Translations under genes and position numbers: made by a program
The notes under the pieces: model-generated
The model's database searches: none
Seen by the model: only the letters and a program-made list of their open reading frames with translations
What the model was told of the DNA's origin: nothing
Part shown: positions 37,978-48,196 of the stretch, piece after piece
How positions within the stretch are numbered: position 1 is the first letter of the stretch
Layout: each line of letters opens with the position of its first letter
NCBI GenBank assembly: GCA_006503475.1
Contig: RSEH01000134.1
Span: 1 to 64,000, forward strand
Origin: Stentor roeselii
Lineage: Eukaryota > Ciliophora > Heterotrichea > Heterotrichida > Stentoridae
Direction of reading: 5' to 3'
Length of the DNA: 64,000 nucleotides

Positions 37978-38910
37978 ATGAAGCAACCCCTTATCTCAAA
38001 ACACATAAGAATGAAGATCTTACGAACTCCTCTGCTACAAACACTAATCTCATATTCCAAAAAGTCAACTCCTAAAAAAGAACACATAGAAAACATCTGC
38101 CGAGTGCTTCAAACGATTCCCCAACCAGAGCAGTCTTCTTACAAAAACATCCTGAACATGTCAATGAACTCTTCAACAAACCTGTACAGATCTTTCGGGT
38201 CTCCTAACAAAAACTTAAGCCCAATCCTTCGAAGCAAGTCAAATAAAAATCCACTCGTCAAGTCTCGTCCCAACCGACTCATCATTTCTCCTCAAAAAGA
38301 AGAAGCAAAAGCTCAGTTCAAGATTTCTCAAGAGACTAAAACATTGGCAATAAATCTTAACAAACATAAACTTGAAGAAGAAGAAAACTTTTTAAAACCT
38401 CAGTATGTTACTCAGCTCTTGTCTAGAACGGCGAAGAATAAACATCGGCTTGAGTGTGATTGTTTTATTTCAGAAGTTCAGTATCAGATGTATGCAAGTC
38501 AACTGCTTACTCTTAATAAGCTTTTCATTTGTTGTCGAACTGCTGCTAGTGATTTGCCACAACTGTTATCGAATAACATTCACTCAATTATTTCAATCGG
38601 CGAAGAGCCAAATAATTTTCCATCAATTCGAGGAGGTTATAAAAATTTACCCTTTGAAGGAAGCTATCACAAGCTAGTTGCTCCAGTTTTTGCATTTTTG
38701 ACTAGTCAGAATTTTAAAGGAAATGTTTTGGTTTGTGATGAGAGTGGAAAAGGAGCAGCTTGTGTGATGGTCATGTGTTTTTTGATGAAGTATCTGAAAA
38801 TCAACTATATTGCAATGATAGAAATAATGAAAAACTCCAGAAAGCACTTCACAATTGGAGAAGCAGAAGAGAACTTCATTAAGGCCTTTGACCAGCACAA
38901 GATAGGATGA
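37978..38910 (+). CDS. Dual-specificity-phosphatase-fold pseudophosphatase
   Basis: 310 codons from ATG to TGA (a TAA follows six codons later). The first 150 residues are basic, Ser/Pro-rich and disordered. Residues about 160-305 follow the DUSP fold: LFICCRTAA, NNIHSIISIGEE (compare ITHILNV), YKNLPFEGS, then a strand and the position of the signature loop. There NVLVCDESGKGAA stands where HCxxGxxRS is expected: Asp254 replaces the catalytic Cys, Ala260 the Arg and Ala261 the Ser, while Gly257 is kept. So the protein should bind rather than hydrolyse phospho-ligands, as STYX-type proteins do. Alignment is by eye. Confidence 0.75.
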   Translation: MKQPLISKHIRMKILRTPLLQTLISYSKKSTPKKEHIENICRVLQTIPQPEQSSYKNILNMSMNSSTNLYRSFGSPNKNLSPILRSKSNKNPLVKSRPNRLIISPQKEEAKAQFKISQETKTLAINLNKHKLEEEENFLKPQYVTQLLSRTAKNKHRLECDCFISEVQYQMYASQLLTLNKLFICCRTAASDLPQLLSNNIHSIISIGEEPNNFPSIRGGYKNLPFEGSYHKLVAPVFAFLTSQNFKGNVLVCDESGKGAACVMVMCFLMKYLKINYIAMIEIMKNSRKHFTIGEAEENFIKAFDQHKIG

Positions 38911-39549
38911 ATGTTTATAACTAGCTAATTAACTTAATCCTTTATCCTTAAATTTCAATTTTTTTAATATATAGATCATTATTTTTCCCCTTTTTGAGAT
39001 AGTAACCAAAGTTTATTTTTCGATTAATTAAACACTTGTCTCAAGAAGGTTATTTCCAGTCTTCTTACTTTGAATTCTATTTGTGGACTGTAGGAGAAGG
39101 AATATTTTTGGTAAGGAGAAACTATCAATATTATCTTTTCATTACGAAAAATATAGATAATTTGTGTGAAAATTTTTTATTTATAAATTCCTTAAGAAAA
39201 AGCTGAACAAAATACTTTTACCAACTAAAGACAAATGAAATACAAGATCCAAACTGAGATTCTTTCAATGGTCAAATCTTTAAATTAACAAAAGCATTAA
39301 ATATTCTAGAACAAACAAAATCCTTATCAACATATAAACTTAATTTCAAAATCTAAAATCAATAAGATTCTATTTCCGACTCACTAAATTCAATATAAAA
39401 TCCATTTAACCACTATACCCTGAAATAAATCCTAAAATAAAGTTAAACCCAATCAGATTCATTAATATCTTAAAGTATCATCACCTTCTCAACCTAACCT
39501 ATCACAATATAAAAAATTCATCAAAAATAGCGAAATAATAAAATATAAA
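38911..39549. other. Spacer
   Basis: About 640 bases without gene. G-containing until about 39120, then A/C-rich and G-poor up to the K+ channel start, as in other 5' flanks. No RNA gene or repeat recognised. Confidence 0.45.
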
Positions 39550-40776
39550 ATGATTGTCAAAAGAACAGTCTCAGTATCTCAAATATACGATCAAAACTAC
39601 GAGCTTTTTCGTATCTGGTTGAAATTCGATGCAGCAAGTTCATTTTTCTCAGTTCTTGCAATAATTTCAAGCACAATAGACTACGAATTGAATTACCCTG
39701 AAAGTCGTACCTATTCCAATTGTCACGAAAGTTACATTCGAGCAGAAGGCTTTAGATACACGACCCTTCTACTGACAGTAGTAGGTCTAATAATGACAAT
39801 TCTTCGATACAACTACAAAAGTCTTTGGGTTGAAACATTCAACAAGTTAAACCACGAAAGGCTTTACGTGCATCGATATCGTGAAAGTCTTTACGCCCAA
39901 CGGAGAAATTTTGTCATCCAAATACTGATTTTAGTGATTTTTCCATATCCTAACCTAACAACTTACATGAGAATTCCTCTAAGAATAGGAAATGAAACTA
40001 GAATGACTTGTTACACAGTTGCTGAATTTTTGTATTGTTTCATGTTTTTTAGACTTTTTTTCATCATCAGGACCATCGTGAATTTTTCAGTCTTTGATAA
40101 TGAATGGGCTCGAATGAGTTGTCATCGGTTTGACACTTTTCATGGATTTAAATTTGCTTTTAAATGCTTGTTTAGGACTCGCCCTGTTCTCATGATTGTT
40201 CTTATTTTCTTGATGCTCATGGTTTTTTCTTCAGCGGTTTATAGGGTGCTTGAAAGACCTCTTGATGATTTTAAATCTGAAAATATTTCTGACCCGCTAC
40301 TTGCCATGTGGTTCACTTTTGAAACTATTAGCACTTTGGGATATGGAGAACTTTATCCGTTGACTTACTTTGGAAGGACTATAAGTGTTTTCACTTATTT
40401 GGTTGGAGCCATTGTGCTTTCGCTTGTGATTGTTCAATTGCAAAGTGTGAGTGAACTCAACAACAACGAAAGACAAGTCTTCGAGCACGTTTCAGTTTCA
40501 AACAGTGCAGCCGAGTTCATCAATTCCGCGATCCGTTTCTACGTAATCCGAAGAAAATACCCACCAAACGACCCTCGAATCTCAATCCAAAACCTAAAAG
40601 TAAAGCGTCTAAAAGCAATATTCAGAAGCCAGAGGTCAATAGCCCTATCCTTAGATTTTTCACTAAGCGATTCAATAAAGCGTTTAAAATCCCAAGTAAT
40701 GCTTTCCAAGATCCAACTAAACCTTTGTAAAAGAGAGCTAGACCGTTGTATATCAATTCTAAAAGACCATTACTAA
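39550..40776 (+). CDS. SK-type (small conductance, Ca2+/calmodulin-gated) K+ channel
   Basis: 408 codons from ATG to TAA. Six hydrophobic segments; the pore carries the selectivity filter TLGYGE at residues 262-267 after the pore helix LLAMWFTFETIS. The S6 helix (YLVGAIVLSLVIVQLQSV) runs into a basic helical region with the layout of the SK calmodulin-binding domain (VFEHVSVSNSAAEFINSAIRF). S4 is not strongly charged, which fits voltage-independent SK channels. The C-terminal part (from about 40445) uses C/A-ending codons unlike the preceding pore region. Plasma membrane or ciliary K+ permeability is inferred. The IFT70 gene starts 33 nt downstream. Confidence 0.85.
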   Translation: MIVKRTVSVSQIYDQNYELFRIWLKFDAASSFFSVLAIISSTIDYELNYPESRTYSNCHESYIRAEGFRYTTLLLTVVGLIMTILRYNYKSLWVETFNKLNHERLYVHRYRESLYAQRRNFVIQILILVIFPYPNLTTYMRIPLRIGNETRMTCYTVAEFLYCFMFFRLFFIIRTIVNFSVFDNEWARMSCHRFDTFHGFKFAFKCLFRTRPVLMIVLIFLMLMVFSSAVYRVLERPLDDFKSENISDPLLAMWFTFETISTLGYGELYPLTYFGRTISVFTYLVGAIVLSLVIVQLQSVSELNNNERQVFEHVSVSNSAAEFINSAIRFYVIRRKYPPNDPRISIQNLKVKRLKAIFRSQRSIALSLDFSLSDSIKRLKSQVMLSKIQLNLCKRELDRCISILKDHY

Positions 40777-40809
40777 AAATTCCAAAACTAATTAGCGGTT
40801 GTTTAATAA

Positions 40810-42744
40810 ATGCAAACTCGTCAGATACAAGATGGTCAATATACAGCGACAGTCTACACTCTGATCCGTGAAGGTCGTTTAGAAGACGTTGTTGGCATTC
40901 TAAACAAAGAGCTTCAACTAGCGCCTCGTTCTCGAGCAGCTCTGTCTTTATTAGGCTACTGTTACTACAACATGCAGGACTTCCGAATGGCGGCCACGAT
41001 GTACGAACAACTTGTTCGTTACTACCCGGACAATGAGGAGTACCGTCTTTATCACGCTCAAAGTCTTCTCAAAGCCGCGGCTTACGACGAGGTCATTCCC
41101 ATTCTAAACACTTTCAAATCTTCTCAGTTCGCCCAGAGGATCCTGCTGATGCAGGCAGCGGCTTATTACGAGCAAGACGACCTTTCCCACGCCAAAAGCA
41201 TTCTGAGCTACTGCTCCACTAACGACCCTGAAGCAAGCATCATTGACGGGGCAATCATGTACAAAGAGAATAAATTCGAAGAAGCGCGAGTCAAGTTCCA
41301 AGACGCGCTGAATCAAATCGGGTATCAATGCGACTTGGCCTATAATGTCGGTCTTTGCCATTTTAAACTTAAACAATGGGCGCCTTGTTTGAAGTTCATC
41401 GCAGAAATCATTGAAAAAGGCGTCAGGGAACACCCTGAACTAGGAGTTGGGAGTAATGCTGAAGGAGTAGAAGTGAAAAGTGTGGGCAACACCCAGATCT
41501 TGAAAGAAACTGCTTTAATCGAAGCTTTTAACTTAAAAAGCGCGATTGAGTATGTGACGAAGAACTTTCCTGCTGCGCGAGAAGCTTTGATGGACATGCC
41601 TCCTCGAAATGAAGAAGAGTTGGACCCGGTGACTTTGCATAACCAGGCCTTGATCAATATGGACCTGGACCCTTCGACAGGTTTCAAGAAGTTTAACTTT
41701 TTACTTCAAAATCCTCCTTTTCCACAAGAGACTTTTGCGAATCTTCTGATTTTATACTGCAAATATAACTACTACGACCTTGCCGCTGATGTCCTCGCTG
41801 AAAACGCGCAGTTGACTTATAAATGCTTGTCACCTGACGACTTTGACTACCTCGATGCACTGATCATGTGTCAGGCCTCTCCAGAAGAGGCTTATAAAAA
41901 GTTTGATAATCTTGCGAACCAACATATTGACAACTTGAGAAAATTCACAAAACAAATCCAAGATGCCAGACTTGCCAGAGATAATGAAGAAATCAGAAAA
42001 ACTCTAAAGGAATATGACCAGGCCTTGGAAAAATACATTCCTGTTCTCATGGCGCAGGCAAAGATATATTGGGACAAGGAAAATTACCCGATGGTTGAAA
42101 AACTCTTTCGACAGTCAGCTGAGTTCTGCTCGGAACATGAAACTTGGCAACTCAATGTCGCGCATGTTTTTTTCATGCAGGAAAATAGATTTTTAGAAGC
42201 GATCAGGTACTACGAGCCTGTTGTGCATCGGTATGAGGAGAACTTACTTGATCTCACTGCTATTGTCTTGGCGAATCTCTGTGTCAGTTATATCATGAAC
42301 AGTCAAAATGAAGAGGCTGAAGAACTTATGAAAAAAATCGAGAGAGAAGAGGAAAAAGTTACTTATGAAAATCCTGATCAACAACTTTTTCATCTTTGTA
42401 TTGTTAATCTTGTTATTGGAACACTTTATTGTTGTAAGGGAAATTTTGAGTTTGGAATTTCGAGAATTGTTAGAAGTCTTGAACCTTATAATAAGAAACT
42501 TGGAACTGATACTTGGTATTATGCAAAAAGATGCTTTTTAGCTCTTATTGAATCTATGGCTAAACATATGGTTGTCTTGCCTGATGCTTCTATTGCGGAA
42601 ATTATGCTGTTTTTGGATGCTGCTGAATTGTATGGCAAGGAAATACCGACTGAAATCAAACCGCTGGAAAATGCGAATGATAAGAAAACGGTCTCGCATG
42701 AAGCTAGGATTTTAAAGAGAATGATTTTGAAACTTAGGGATTAA
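40810..42744 (+). CDS. IFT70: Intraflagellar transport protein IFT70 / TTC30
   Basis: 644 codons from ATG to TAA, the usual length of IFT70 (about 640-665). The N-terminus (ATVYTLIREGRLEDVVGIL, then RAALSLLGYCYYNMQDF) matches TTC30/DYF-1 proteins, and the whole chain is TPR superhelix, including CYYNMQDFRMAATMYEQL and AYNVGLCHFKLKQW. IFT70 is a core IFT-B subunit that wraps around IFT52 and supports tubulin modification and cilia assembly. No introns. The start lies 33 nt after the K+ channel stop. Confidence 0.95.
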   Translation: MQTRQIQDGQYTATVYTLIREGRLEDVVGILNKELQLAPRSRAALSLLGYCYYNMQDFRMAATMYEQLVRYYPDNEEYRLYHAQSLLKAAAYDEVIPILNTFKSSQFAQRILLMQAAAYYEQDDLSHAKSILSYCSTNDPEASIIDGAIMYKENKFEEARVKFQDALNQIGYQCDLAYNVGLCHFKLKQWAPCLKFIAEIIEKGVREHPELGVGSNAEGVEVKSVGNTQILKETALIEAFNLKSAIEYVTKNFPAAREALMDMPPRNEEELDPVTLHNQALINMDLDPSTGFKKFNFLLQNPPFPQETFANLLILYCKYNYYDLAADVLAENAQLTYKCLSPDDFDYLDALIMCQASPEEAYKKFDNLANQHIDNLRKFTKQIQDARLARDNEEIRKTLKEYDQALEKYIPVLMAQAKIYWDKENYPMVEKLFRQSAEFCSEHETWQLNVAHVFFMQENRFLEAIRYYEPVVHRYEENLLDLTAIVLANLCVSYIMNSQNEEAEELMKKIEREEEKVTYENPDQQLFHLCIVNLVIGTLYCCKGNFEFGISRIVRSLEPYNKKLGTDTWYYAKRCFLALIESMAKHMVVLPDASIAEIMLFLDAAELYGKEIPTEIKPLENANDKKTVSHEARILKRMILKLRD

Positions 42745-43229
42745 TTTAGAGTAATGAGTTATGAATGGATTTGGAAATTTTTTAGGATTTTTGGATTTAT
42801 TGTTGGATTTAGTTTTTAGGTTAATTTAAAGTTTAGATTGCAGAGAGTTTCATGAGGTTTTAAAGAGACTTATATACATATTCACTGAAAAAACTTTCTT
42901 TTGTTTTAATTCTGAAGTTAAAATCATTTTATTCATTAAATCGCTTGATTCTCGATTCTTCAAAACAAACTCATTACACAATAAATTTTGACTTTCCCAT
43001 GTTTCTCAAATGAACCCGAGTATAAAATCGAATTCTAAAGAGAATCAATCGTTTTATCAAATCTCTCCGCAATGTTCAAATAGCCAAAAGTTTCTTAAAA
43101 ATATTTTACCATCATTATTCAATTATACTAAAACGATGAAGCATAATTCATGAAAATATTATCAGATCTTGACCTTCAAGCTTTAAATTCGTATCCTCTT
43201 CAGTAAAGCCTTCCTTATTCCTGATCATT
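42745..43229. other. Spacer
   Basis: G/T-rich 3' flank of IFT70 followed by AT-rich DNA with stops in all frames. Weak protein-like texture appears from about 43010 but no frame is open. Confidence 0.4.
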
Positions 43230-43735
43230 GCCCACAAGGAGCATCCTTAATCATCTTGATTCAAATAATTTCTCCAAAACATTCAAATCAAGAAGTTCGA
43301 CCAACTAAAATGACTAAATCTTGACCGAATTAAAACCTTCTTCAAAGATTAACAAACTTCAAAAATACTTTGATGAACTTAAATCTATTCTCAAGATAAA
43401 CCAAGAATTAAAAATGAGTGAAAAAATAACGACAGTCTTCATGGATAGATCAGTGAGAAAATATTGAAGCTTTGAAAGACGTCGATTCTTTAAACTTCAA
43501 ATGGCCCAGTCATTGCTTTTAAAAATATTGAAAGAGATCTTCAGGATAAATTTTTAATTGTCCCTTAACTTCGCACTCACCAAGAAAGATATTTATTGAG
43601 CAGGTTTTTGGATTGGATTAAAAATGATCGGAAAAATTCAGGCAGCAGGGGATAAAGAAACGTTATACCTTAGAAAATTCAATATTATTCATATTTGAAG
43701 AAACTTAGGGCTCAAATATACCTTGAGAAGTGATA
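43230..43735 (+). pseudogene. Probable decayed gene, family unknown
   Basis: One plus-strand frame reads as protein across about 330 nt despite interspersed stops (PTRSILNHLDSNNFSKTF, INKLQKYFDELKSILKINQ, FERRRFFKLQMAQSLLLKI). A second frame continues to about 43735 (AGFWIGLKMIGKIQAAGDKE). Several stops are TGA at positions where a Trp would be natural, as expected after TGG to TGA decay or under a TGA = Trp code, but TAA and TAG stops are also present. No domain can be named. Confidence 0.38.
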
Positions 43736-44178
43736 TAATCTAGCAATACATATTTATCAAAATAAACTTTAATCAATAAAATTATAAGTTTTACAACACT
43801 TCTTATTCGAAAATAAATAAATCTTCGATTACTTGAAGATATCCAAATTCAAATTCCTAACTAAATTCAATTAAATAGTCTAATAATTAAGACCTAATCC
43901 AACTTCTATAAAAATAGCCTCAAATTCACTCCCTAATCCTTAAAAATATAAATATTCCACAAATCTTCAATCCAAAAACCTAAAATCTTTCAAACCAATT
44001 CAACCCACCTCATCAAACATTAATCAAATCAAAAAATAATTAAAAATTAAATCTCTCCCAATCCATCAATTCCAAATTAAAATTCCCTATTCCCCCAAAT
44101 ACTTATCAGTCCCTACCAGAACCCGTCTCTATAAATTCCAAAAAAAAAATGAAATCCTTATAATTTGTTCAAGGACTA
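43736..44178. other. 5' flank of the NBR1-like gene
   Basis: About 440 bases, A/C-rich and very G-poor on the plus strand. Presumed promoter region; no motif recognised. Confidence 0.45.
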
Positions 44179-45186
44179 ATGAGTCTGAGCATAAAACTAG
44201 TATTCAACAACGAGATCCATCGCTTGACACGCCTTCCACAATCCTTCCAGCATCTTCAAAGCTACTGTTCATCAATCTTCCACTACCCATCATTCAACAT
44301 GCGATACGAAGACGAAGAAGGAGACCTGATAACGATCGGTTCAGACCTGGACCTTCAAACAGCGATTTCATCTTCCTCTTCAATCAGAAGCCTTCGCCTT
44401 CTTTTAACCCTTCCAAACTCAGTTGAAGTCCCATCTTGCTCATATGAAAAGGCCTCATCAGAAAGTTCCCTAAACGGAGTGAAAAGCCTGAACAGTTCTC
44501 AGTTCACTCAAGAAGAAAGGCCTCAGGTCTGGCCTCGACATACCTGCGACGGGTGCGACACGAAGCCTATCGTCGGTCCTCGATTTCACTGCACCGTTTG
44601 CGGAGACTTCGACTTTTGCGAGACTTGTGAACGAGAAACGCCTCACGAGCATCCTTTTATGAAGTTTGTCAGAGACACTGAAGACCACTACGTCAATATC
44701 GACTTTAACCCGGAGAATCTCTTTCAAAGTTTACTGGAAATCAGGAAGTTTTTTTCTAGTCAGAAACCGAAAATGATGGTGAAAAGTGAAGTGAACTTGA
44801 AAGGAATAATGAAAGAGGATGAAGTCATTCGTTGGCAGGTCTTTAATAATGGAAATTGCGCTTGGCCTAGTGGATGTGTCGTTGAAAAGGTAAAGGGAAA
44901 TATTGATGCTGAGTTTTTAAATGTACCGCAACTTGCACCTGGACAAGATGGAGAAATTTTAGCTAGGATTAGGTGGGCGAATGGAGAGTTGTATGGAAAG
45001 TGGAAGGTTTGTACTTCTAATGGGTTGAAAATCGGAAAAATCAAGGCGAAAGGGTTTCTGGAAAATGGAATGAATGAGAAAATTCAAGTTCTTGTTGAGA
45101 TGGGATGTGATGCGATACTCGCCCAGGAAGTGATTCTTAAGGCAGAAGGCAACTTGGAACAAGCAGTCAAGCTTTTATTTCCTTAG
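44179..45186 (+). CDS. NBR1/p62-like autophagy receptor
   Basis: 335 codons from ATG to TAG with the full NBR1 domain order. A PB1 domain (residues 1-80) shows the basic start [11 protein letters not shown] and acidic OPCA-like [20 protein letters not shown] zinc finger spans about 121-160 (C123, C126, C138, C141, C147, C150, H156, H158). A four-Trp (FW) type domain spans about 205-300 ([18 protein letters not shown]), and a UBA domain forms the end ([18 protein letters not shown]). It is much shorter than human NBR1 because linkers are missing. Role expected: PB1 polymerisation, ubiquitin binding and delivery of cargo to Atg8 membranes; an Atg8-interacting motif was not located. Confidence 0.92.
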   Translation: MSLSIKLVFNNEIHRLTRLPQSFQHLQSYCSSIFHYPSFNMRYEDEEGDLITIGSDLDLQTAISSSSSIRSLRLLLTLPNSVEVPSCSYEKASSESSLNGVKSLNSSQFTQEERPQVWPRHTCDGCDTKPIVGPRFHCTVCGDFDFCETCERETPHEHPFMKFVRDTEDHYVNIDFNPENLFQSLLEIRKFFSSQKPKMMVKSEVNLKGIMKEDEVIRWQVFNNGNCAWPSGCVVEKVKGNIDAEFLNVPQLAPGQDGEILARIRWANGELYGKWKVCTSNGLKIGKIKAKGFLENGMNEKIQVLVEMGCDAILAQEVILKAEGNLEQAVKLLFP

Positions 45187-45406
45187 TTAGTTAAAAATCG
45201 ACAGTCTAACCTGCAGAGTAATCAAATATCTTCTCTTTAGAAAGAAAAAAATTGACACATTCGAAGTAAGAAGTCAATTCACAAGGAACATCAATTTTCA
45301 CAGGAAAATTTGTTGATTTTGCAATAACTTCTAAATTTTCAAGAGCGAAACTCAACATTTCAACCTGTTCCAAAAGAACCCGTTTTTTTTCTATTCTGTA
45401 AACAAT

Positions 45407-46777
45407 CTAAATAAGACTTACTGCGAACTTAAGCCGAGAACTGTTAGTTTTCGAGCACCTGTCCTGCAAAATCGAAGTAGGAAAAAGGGAAAGTCTGTTT
45501 TTCACTATTTCCAAATACTGTGAAATGACTTGAATCTCTCGAAAAACATCACTTTGAGAGAAAAAAGAGGTTTTTTTGTTCTCAGGTTTCCATGACAAGG
45601 CCCTGAGACATCTGAGCAGTTCGCGGTTTAGTTCTTTTGAGTTTAAATGAAAGATAACGACTGAGTTTAAATTGAATCGACGAGGAAGGAACTCTTTTTG
45701 GCCAGGGCTGAGCAAGTCTTCAAGTTTTACCTTCAAGCGAAAAAACTCGTGTCGATTGTTAAGAATAGAAAATCCGTAATGCATGAGCAAGGCAGTGTTG
45801 GAGTAGTTCCCGTATTCTAAAAAAACTTGATCACCTTCACTGTAACTCTGTTTTTTTCCAACAGCGACAATAAAATCAGAGTTTTTCACATTGTCTTCAT
45901 TTTCCTTCACCTTTTTTTTATCATCTAGCATCTTCTGCAAGGCTTCAGCTTCAACTAAAAGTGACTCAGAAGTTTCCAGAAGACCTGAGCAGTTTAAGTC
46001 AAAAGCAGAAAAACTAATTTCAAGTAAATCTTTAAAAGACAAGACCTGGACCTCCTCATCAGTTAAGATTTCATCAACATCATCAAAACTTTCACCCCAG
46101 GAGTCATTCTGATCTTCAAAGTAAAAACAAGTACTCGACTCTCCATGATTAAAAAAGTCAGCAAAAGGAATCAAAGCAGAATGTTGAGCAGATCTCATAA
46201 AGCACCTAGTCCAAATGATCTTCCAAGCCCATTCCACCTGTTCCAAACTCACGAATTCAGGAAAAAACTCTTGAAAACTGTTAAGAATTCCTTGTAAAAC
46301 CCGATAAGAACTAAAATATTTCTCTTTTCTTATCTGAATATCAGTCATCAAGTCCACATCCTGCAATTCTTCCAGTTCTTCACTAGTCCAATCACAGAGA
46401 TTTTCCAGTCTTTCCGGAAGTACCTCAAAAAAATACTTCCAAATCGACTTCCTTCCCTTACTTTTCTCATGAATAACAAGTGCCAGGTACTGATTATCAA
46501 GCCCTTCCGGATTTTCCCTTCCAAAAAACCAAGGATGCTCTAAAAAGACCTTCTGCAGAGGAGATTCCAAAAGACATTCAGTAGAAAGCACAGCAGAAGC
46601 ATTAACTTTAACTAAAACTTCTCCAGGCTCCAAAGGTTGACATGCGACCATTCCAAAAACCCCATCAAATTCAAAAGGATAAAAAATTTTAGGACTTATC
46701 TGACATTCAATACTTTCCATCCAAGTCCTAAGCAGTTGAACTTTAGCAGTTTTAACAGCAAGAAGTCCTGAGTCCAT
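45407..46777 (-). CDS. SET-domain protein lysine/histidine methyltransferase, SETD3/Rubisco-LSMT type
   Basis: 456 codons from ATG to TAG. A SET domain split by a helical insert is characteristic of the SETD3/SETD6/LSMT group. An early strand block (FDGVFGMVACQPLEPGEVLV) is followed by an iSET helix region (EWAWKIIWTRCF), the SALIPFADFFNHGE motif (usual LIPLADMLNH) and GDQVFLEYGNYSNTALLMHYGF, containing the conserved Tyr. The C-terminal 100 residues form the helical substrate-binding domain. An acidic insert of about 80 residues lies between the two SET halves. Substrates in this group include actin His73 (SETD3) and ribosomal proteins; which applies here is unknown. It starts 17 nt after the stop of the dynactin p62 gene. 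Confidence 0.88.
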   Translation of the reverse strand: MDSGLLAVKTAKVQLLRTWMESIECQISPKIFYPFEFDGVFGMVACQPLEPGEVLVKVNASAVLSTECLLESPLQKVFLEHPWFFGRENPEGLDNQYLALVIHEKSKGRKSIWKYFFEVLPERLENLCDWTSEELEELQDVDLMTDIQIRKEKYFSSYRVLQGILNSFQEFFPEFVSLEQVEWAWKIIWTRCFMRSAQHSALIPFADFFNHGESSTCFYFEDQNDSWGESFDDVDEILTDEEVQVLSFKDLLEISFSAFDLNCSGLLETSESLLVEAEALQKMLDDKKKVKENEDNVKNSDFIVAVGKKQSYSEGDQVFLEYGNYSNTALLMHYGFSILNNRHEFFRLKVKLEDLLSPGQKEFLPRRFNLNSVVIFHLNSKELNRELLRCLRALSWKPENKKTSFFSQSDVFREIQVISQYLEIVKNRLSLFPTSILQDRCSKTNSSRLKFAVSLI

Positions 46778-46794
46778 AATAAGAATTAGCTAAT

Positions 46795-47928
46795 TCAAAC
46801 AGAAAGCTTGATGAAAACTTTAGCACTGATGATTTTAGTTTCAACACCTCGCATAAACTTCCAAATCAAAGTGAATTCAACTTCATTTGAAGTGCGAAGA
46901 ACGGGGACAGCGACTGAGTTTTTGTCTCTGATGTACTCGTCGGCGCCGCCGTCACTGGTGACCATGTCCATGACCGGGTCGTAAGCGTTGATGAAGATCT
47001 CTTCGCTGGGCACCCCAGGGCCTTCGAGGCTCATGTGTCCGAGGTTCTGCCCAGGGTTGAAGAAAAGAAGAACAAGAGAATTTTCCTCGATTTTTCTGAT
47101 TAAAATCCTGGGAAAGAGATTGACGAATAAATTTTCCATCTTGAAAGGATTCGCTGATTGAGGGTTGGTTTCTGGTTTTAAGACGTATTTTTTGCAGGTC
47201 TTGCATCTTTTACTTCTTTTTGTTATCAGTTGAATTGGCTGTAGAAGGCATTTTGAAAGGTCTCTTGGCTGTGAACTGATGTTAAACAGCCGTTGTTGCA
47301 TGGAGCTGATTTCACTGTAGTTTAAATTTTCACTTAACAGGTCTGTCAGTGAAATAGACTCTGCTTTCGCTTGGTTTGTCTGAAAAACAGCTTCTTTTGC
47401 CTTTTGGGCTTTTTCTAGATCTTCAATAGTCCAGGTTTCTTTTGTTGAAACATGTCGGAAAGTTGTTCTTTTTTTAGTTCTTTGGGCTTCTCGGTACGTG
47501 TCTTGCAGGTTTTTGAACTTTTCGTTGAAAGTCGCGTCTCTGGAGTACATGTCTTTGTTGTTCACCAGCAGCTCGTTGTAAGAGTTTCCTTTTAACTCGA
47601 AGGCTCGAGAGTCCCAGTAGCAACTATTGCATACGAAGTGGTAGAACTTGTTGGACTTCATACTGAAGTAAGTGATTGAAAGGTTGTGGAAACAGATTGG
47701 ACATTGAAAACAACGAGAACAACGGTTTTTAAAAGCGTTTGCCTCTGCTGGAGGCATATTTTCCATACATGCTCGGCAGAAGAATGAGTCGATTTCTTCG
47801 TAGATGCAGTAAACGCATAGGATTTTACTGCATGTGTAGCAGTAGTATAGGTCTTCGATTCCCCATGGCTTCTCGCATGAACACCTCACGTGAACGTATG
47901 GCACTTTCCATGATGTGGCTCTCAACAT
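46795..47928 (-). CDS. DCTN4: Dynactin subunit 4 (p62)
   Basis: 377 codons from ATG to TGA; a TAA follows three codons later. The N-terminal 100 residues hold the family's Cys-rich block: CSCEKPWG, DLYYCYTCSKILCVYC, then FFCRACMENMPPAEANAF and NRCSRCFQCPICFHNLS, closely following dynactin p62 wording. A helical middle and a beta-rich C-terminal half complete the family fold; human DCTN4 is 460 residues, so this one is compact. It belongs to the pointed-end complex of dynactin, which links cytoplasmic dynein to cargo. It is followed on the same strand by the SET-domain gene after 17 nt. Confidence 0.92.
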   Translation of the reverse strand: MLRATSWKVPYVHVRCSCEKPWGIEDLYYCYTCSKILCVYCIYEEIDSFFCRACMENMPPAEANAFKNRCSRCFQCPICFHNLSITYFSMKSNKFYHFVCNSCYWDSRAFELKGNSYNELLVNNKDMYSRDATFNEKFKNLQDTYREAQRTKKRTTFRHVSTKETWTIEDLEKAQKAKEAVFQTNQAKAESISLTDLLSENLNYSEISSMQQRLFNISSQPRDLSKCLLQPIQLITKRSKRCKTCKKYVLKPETNPQSANPFKMENLFVNLFPRILIRKIEENSLVLLFFNPGQNLGHMSLEGPGVPSEEIFINAYDPVMDMVTSDGGADEYIRDKNSVAVPVLRTSNEVEFTLIWKFMRGVETKIISAKVFIKLSV

Positions 47929-48196
47929 TTTAATTTTAACTTTAATGTTTAGAGGATAATTGGAGAGAAGGTTTTATTTTAGGTGGTATATGAAATTAGA
48001 AAATCAATATTCGAATAGGCATCTTATTTAATATTTTACTTTTAAGTGCGAAATGAAACTCAGATAATTGGATCAATGCTGTGAAAAAATAATATAAGCA
48101 TGAATATGGAGTTAAAATATGTTATACTTTAGAAGAATCAATATGATAATAGATAATTATGAACAAGCTAAGAAATATATAAGAGTTTATAATTAA
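47929..48196. other. Spacer
   Basis: About 270 bases. The right-hand part (from about 48095) is the 3' flank shared with the broken zincin-like copy at 16754-16865. Nothing else recognised. Confidence 0.45.
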
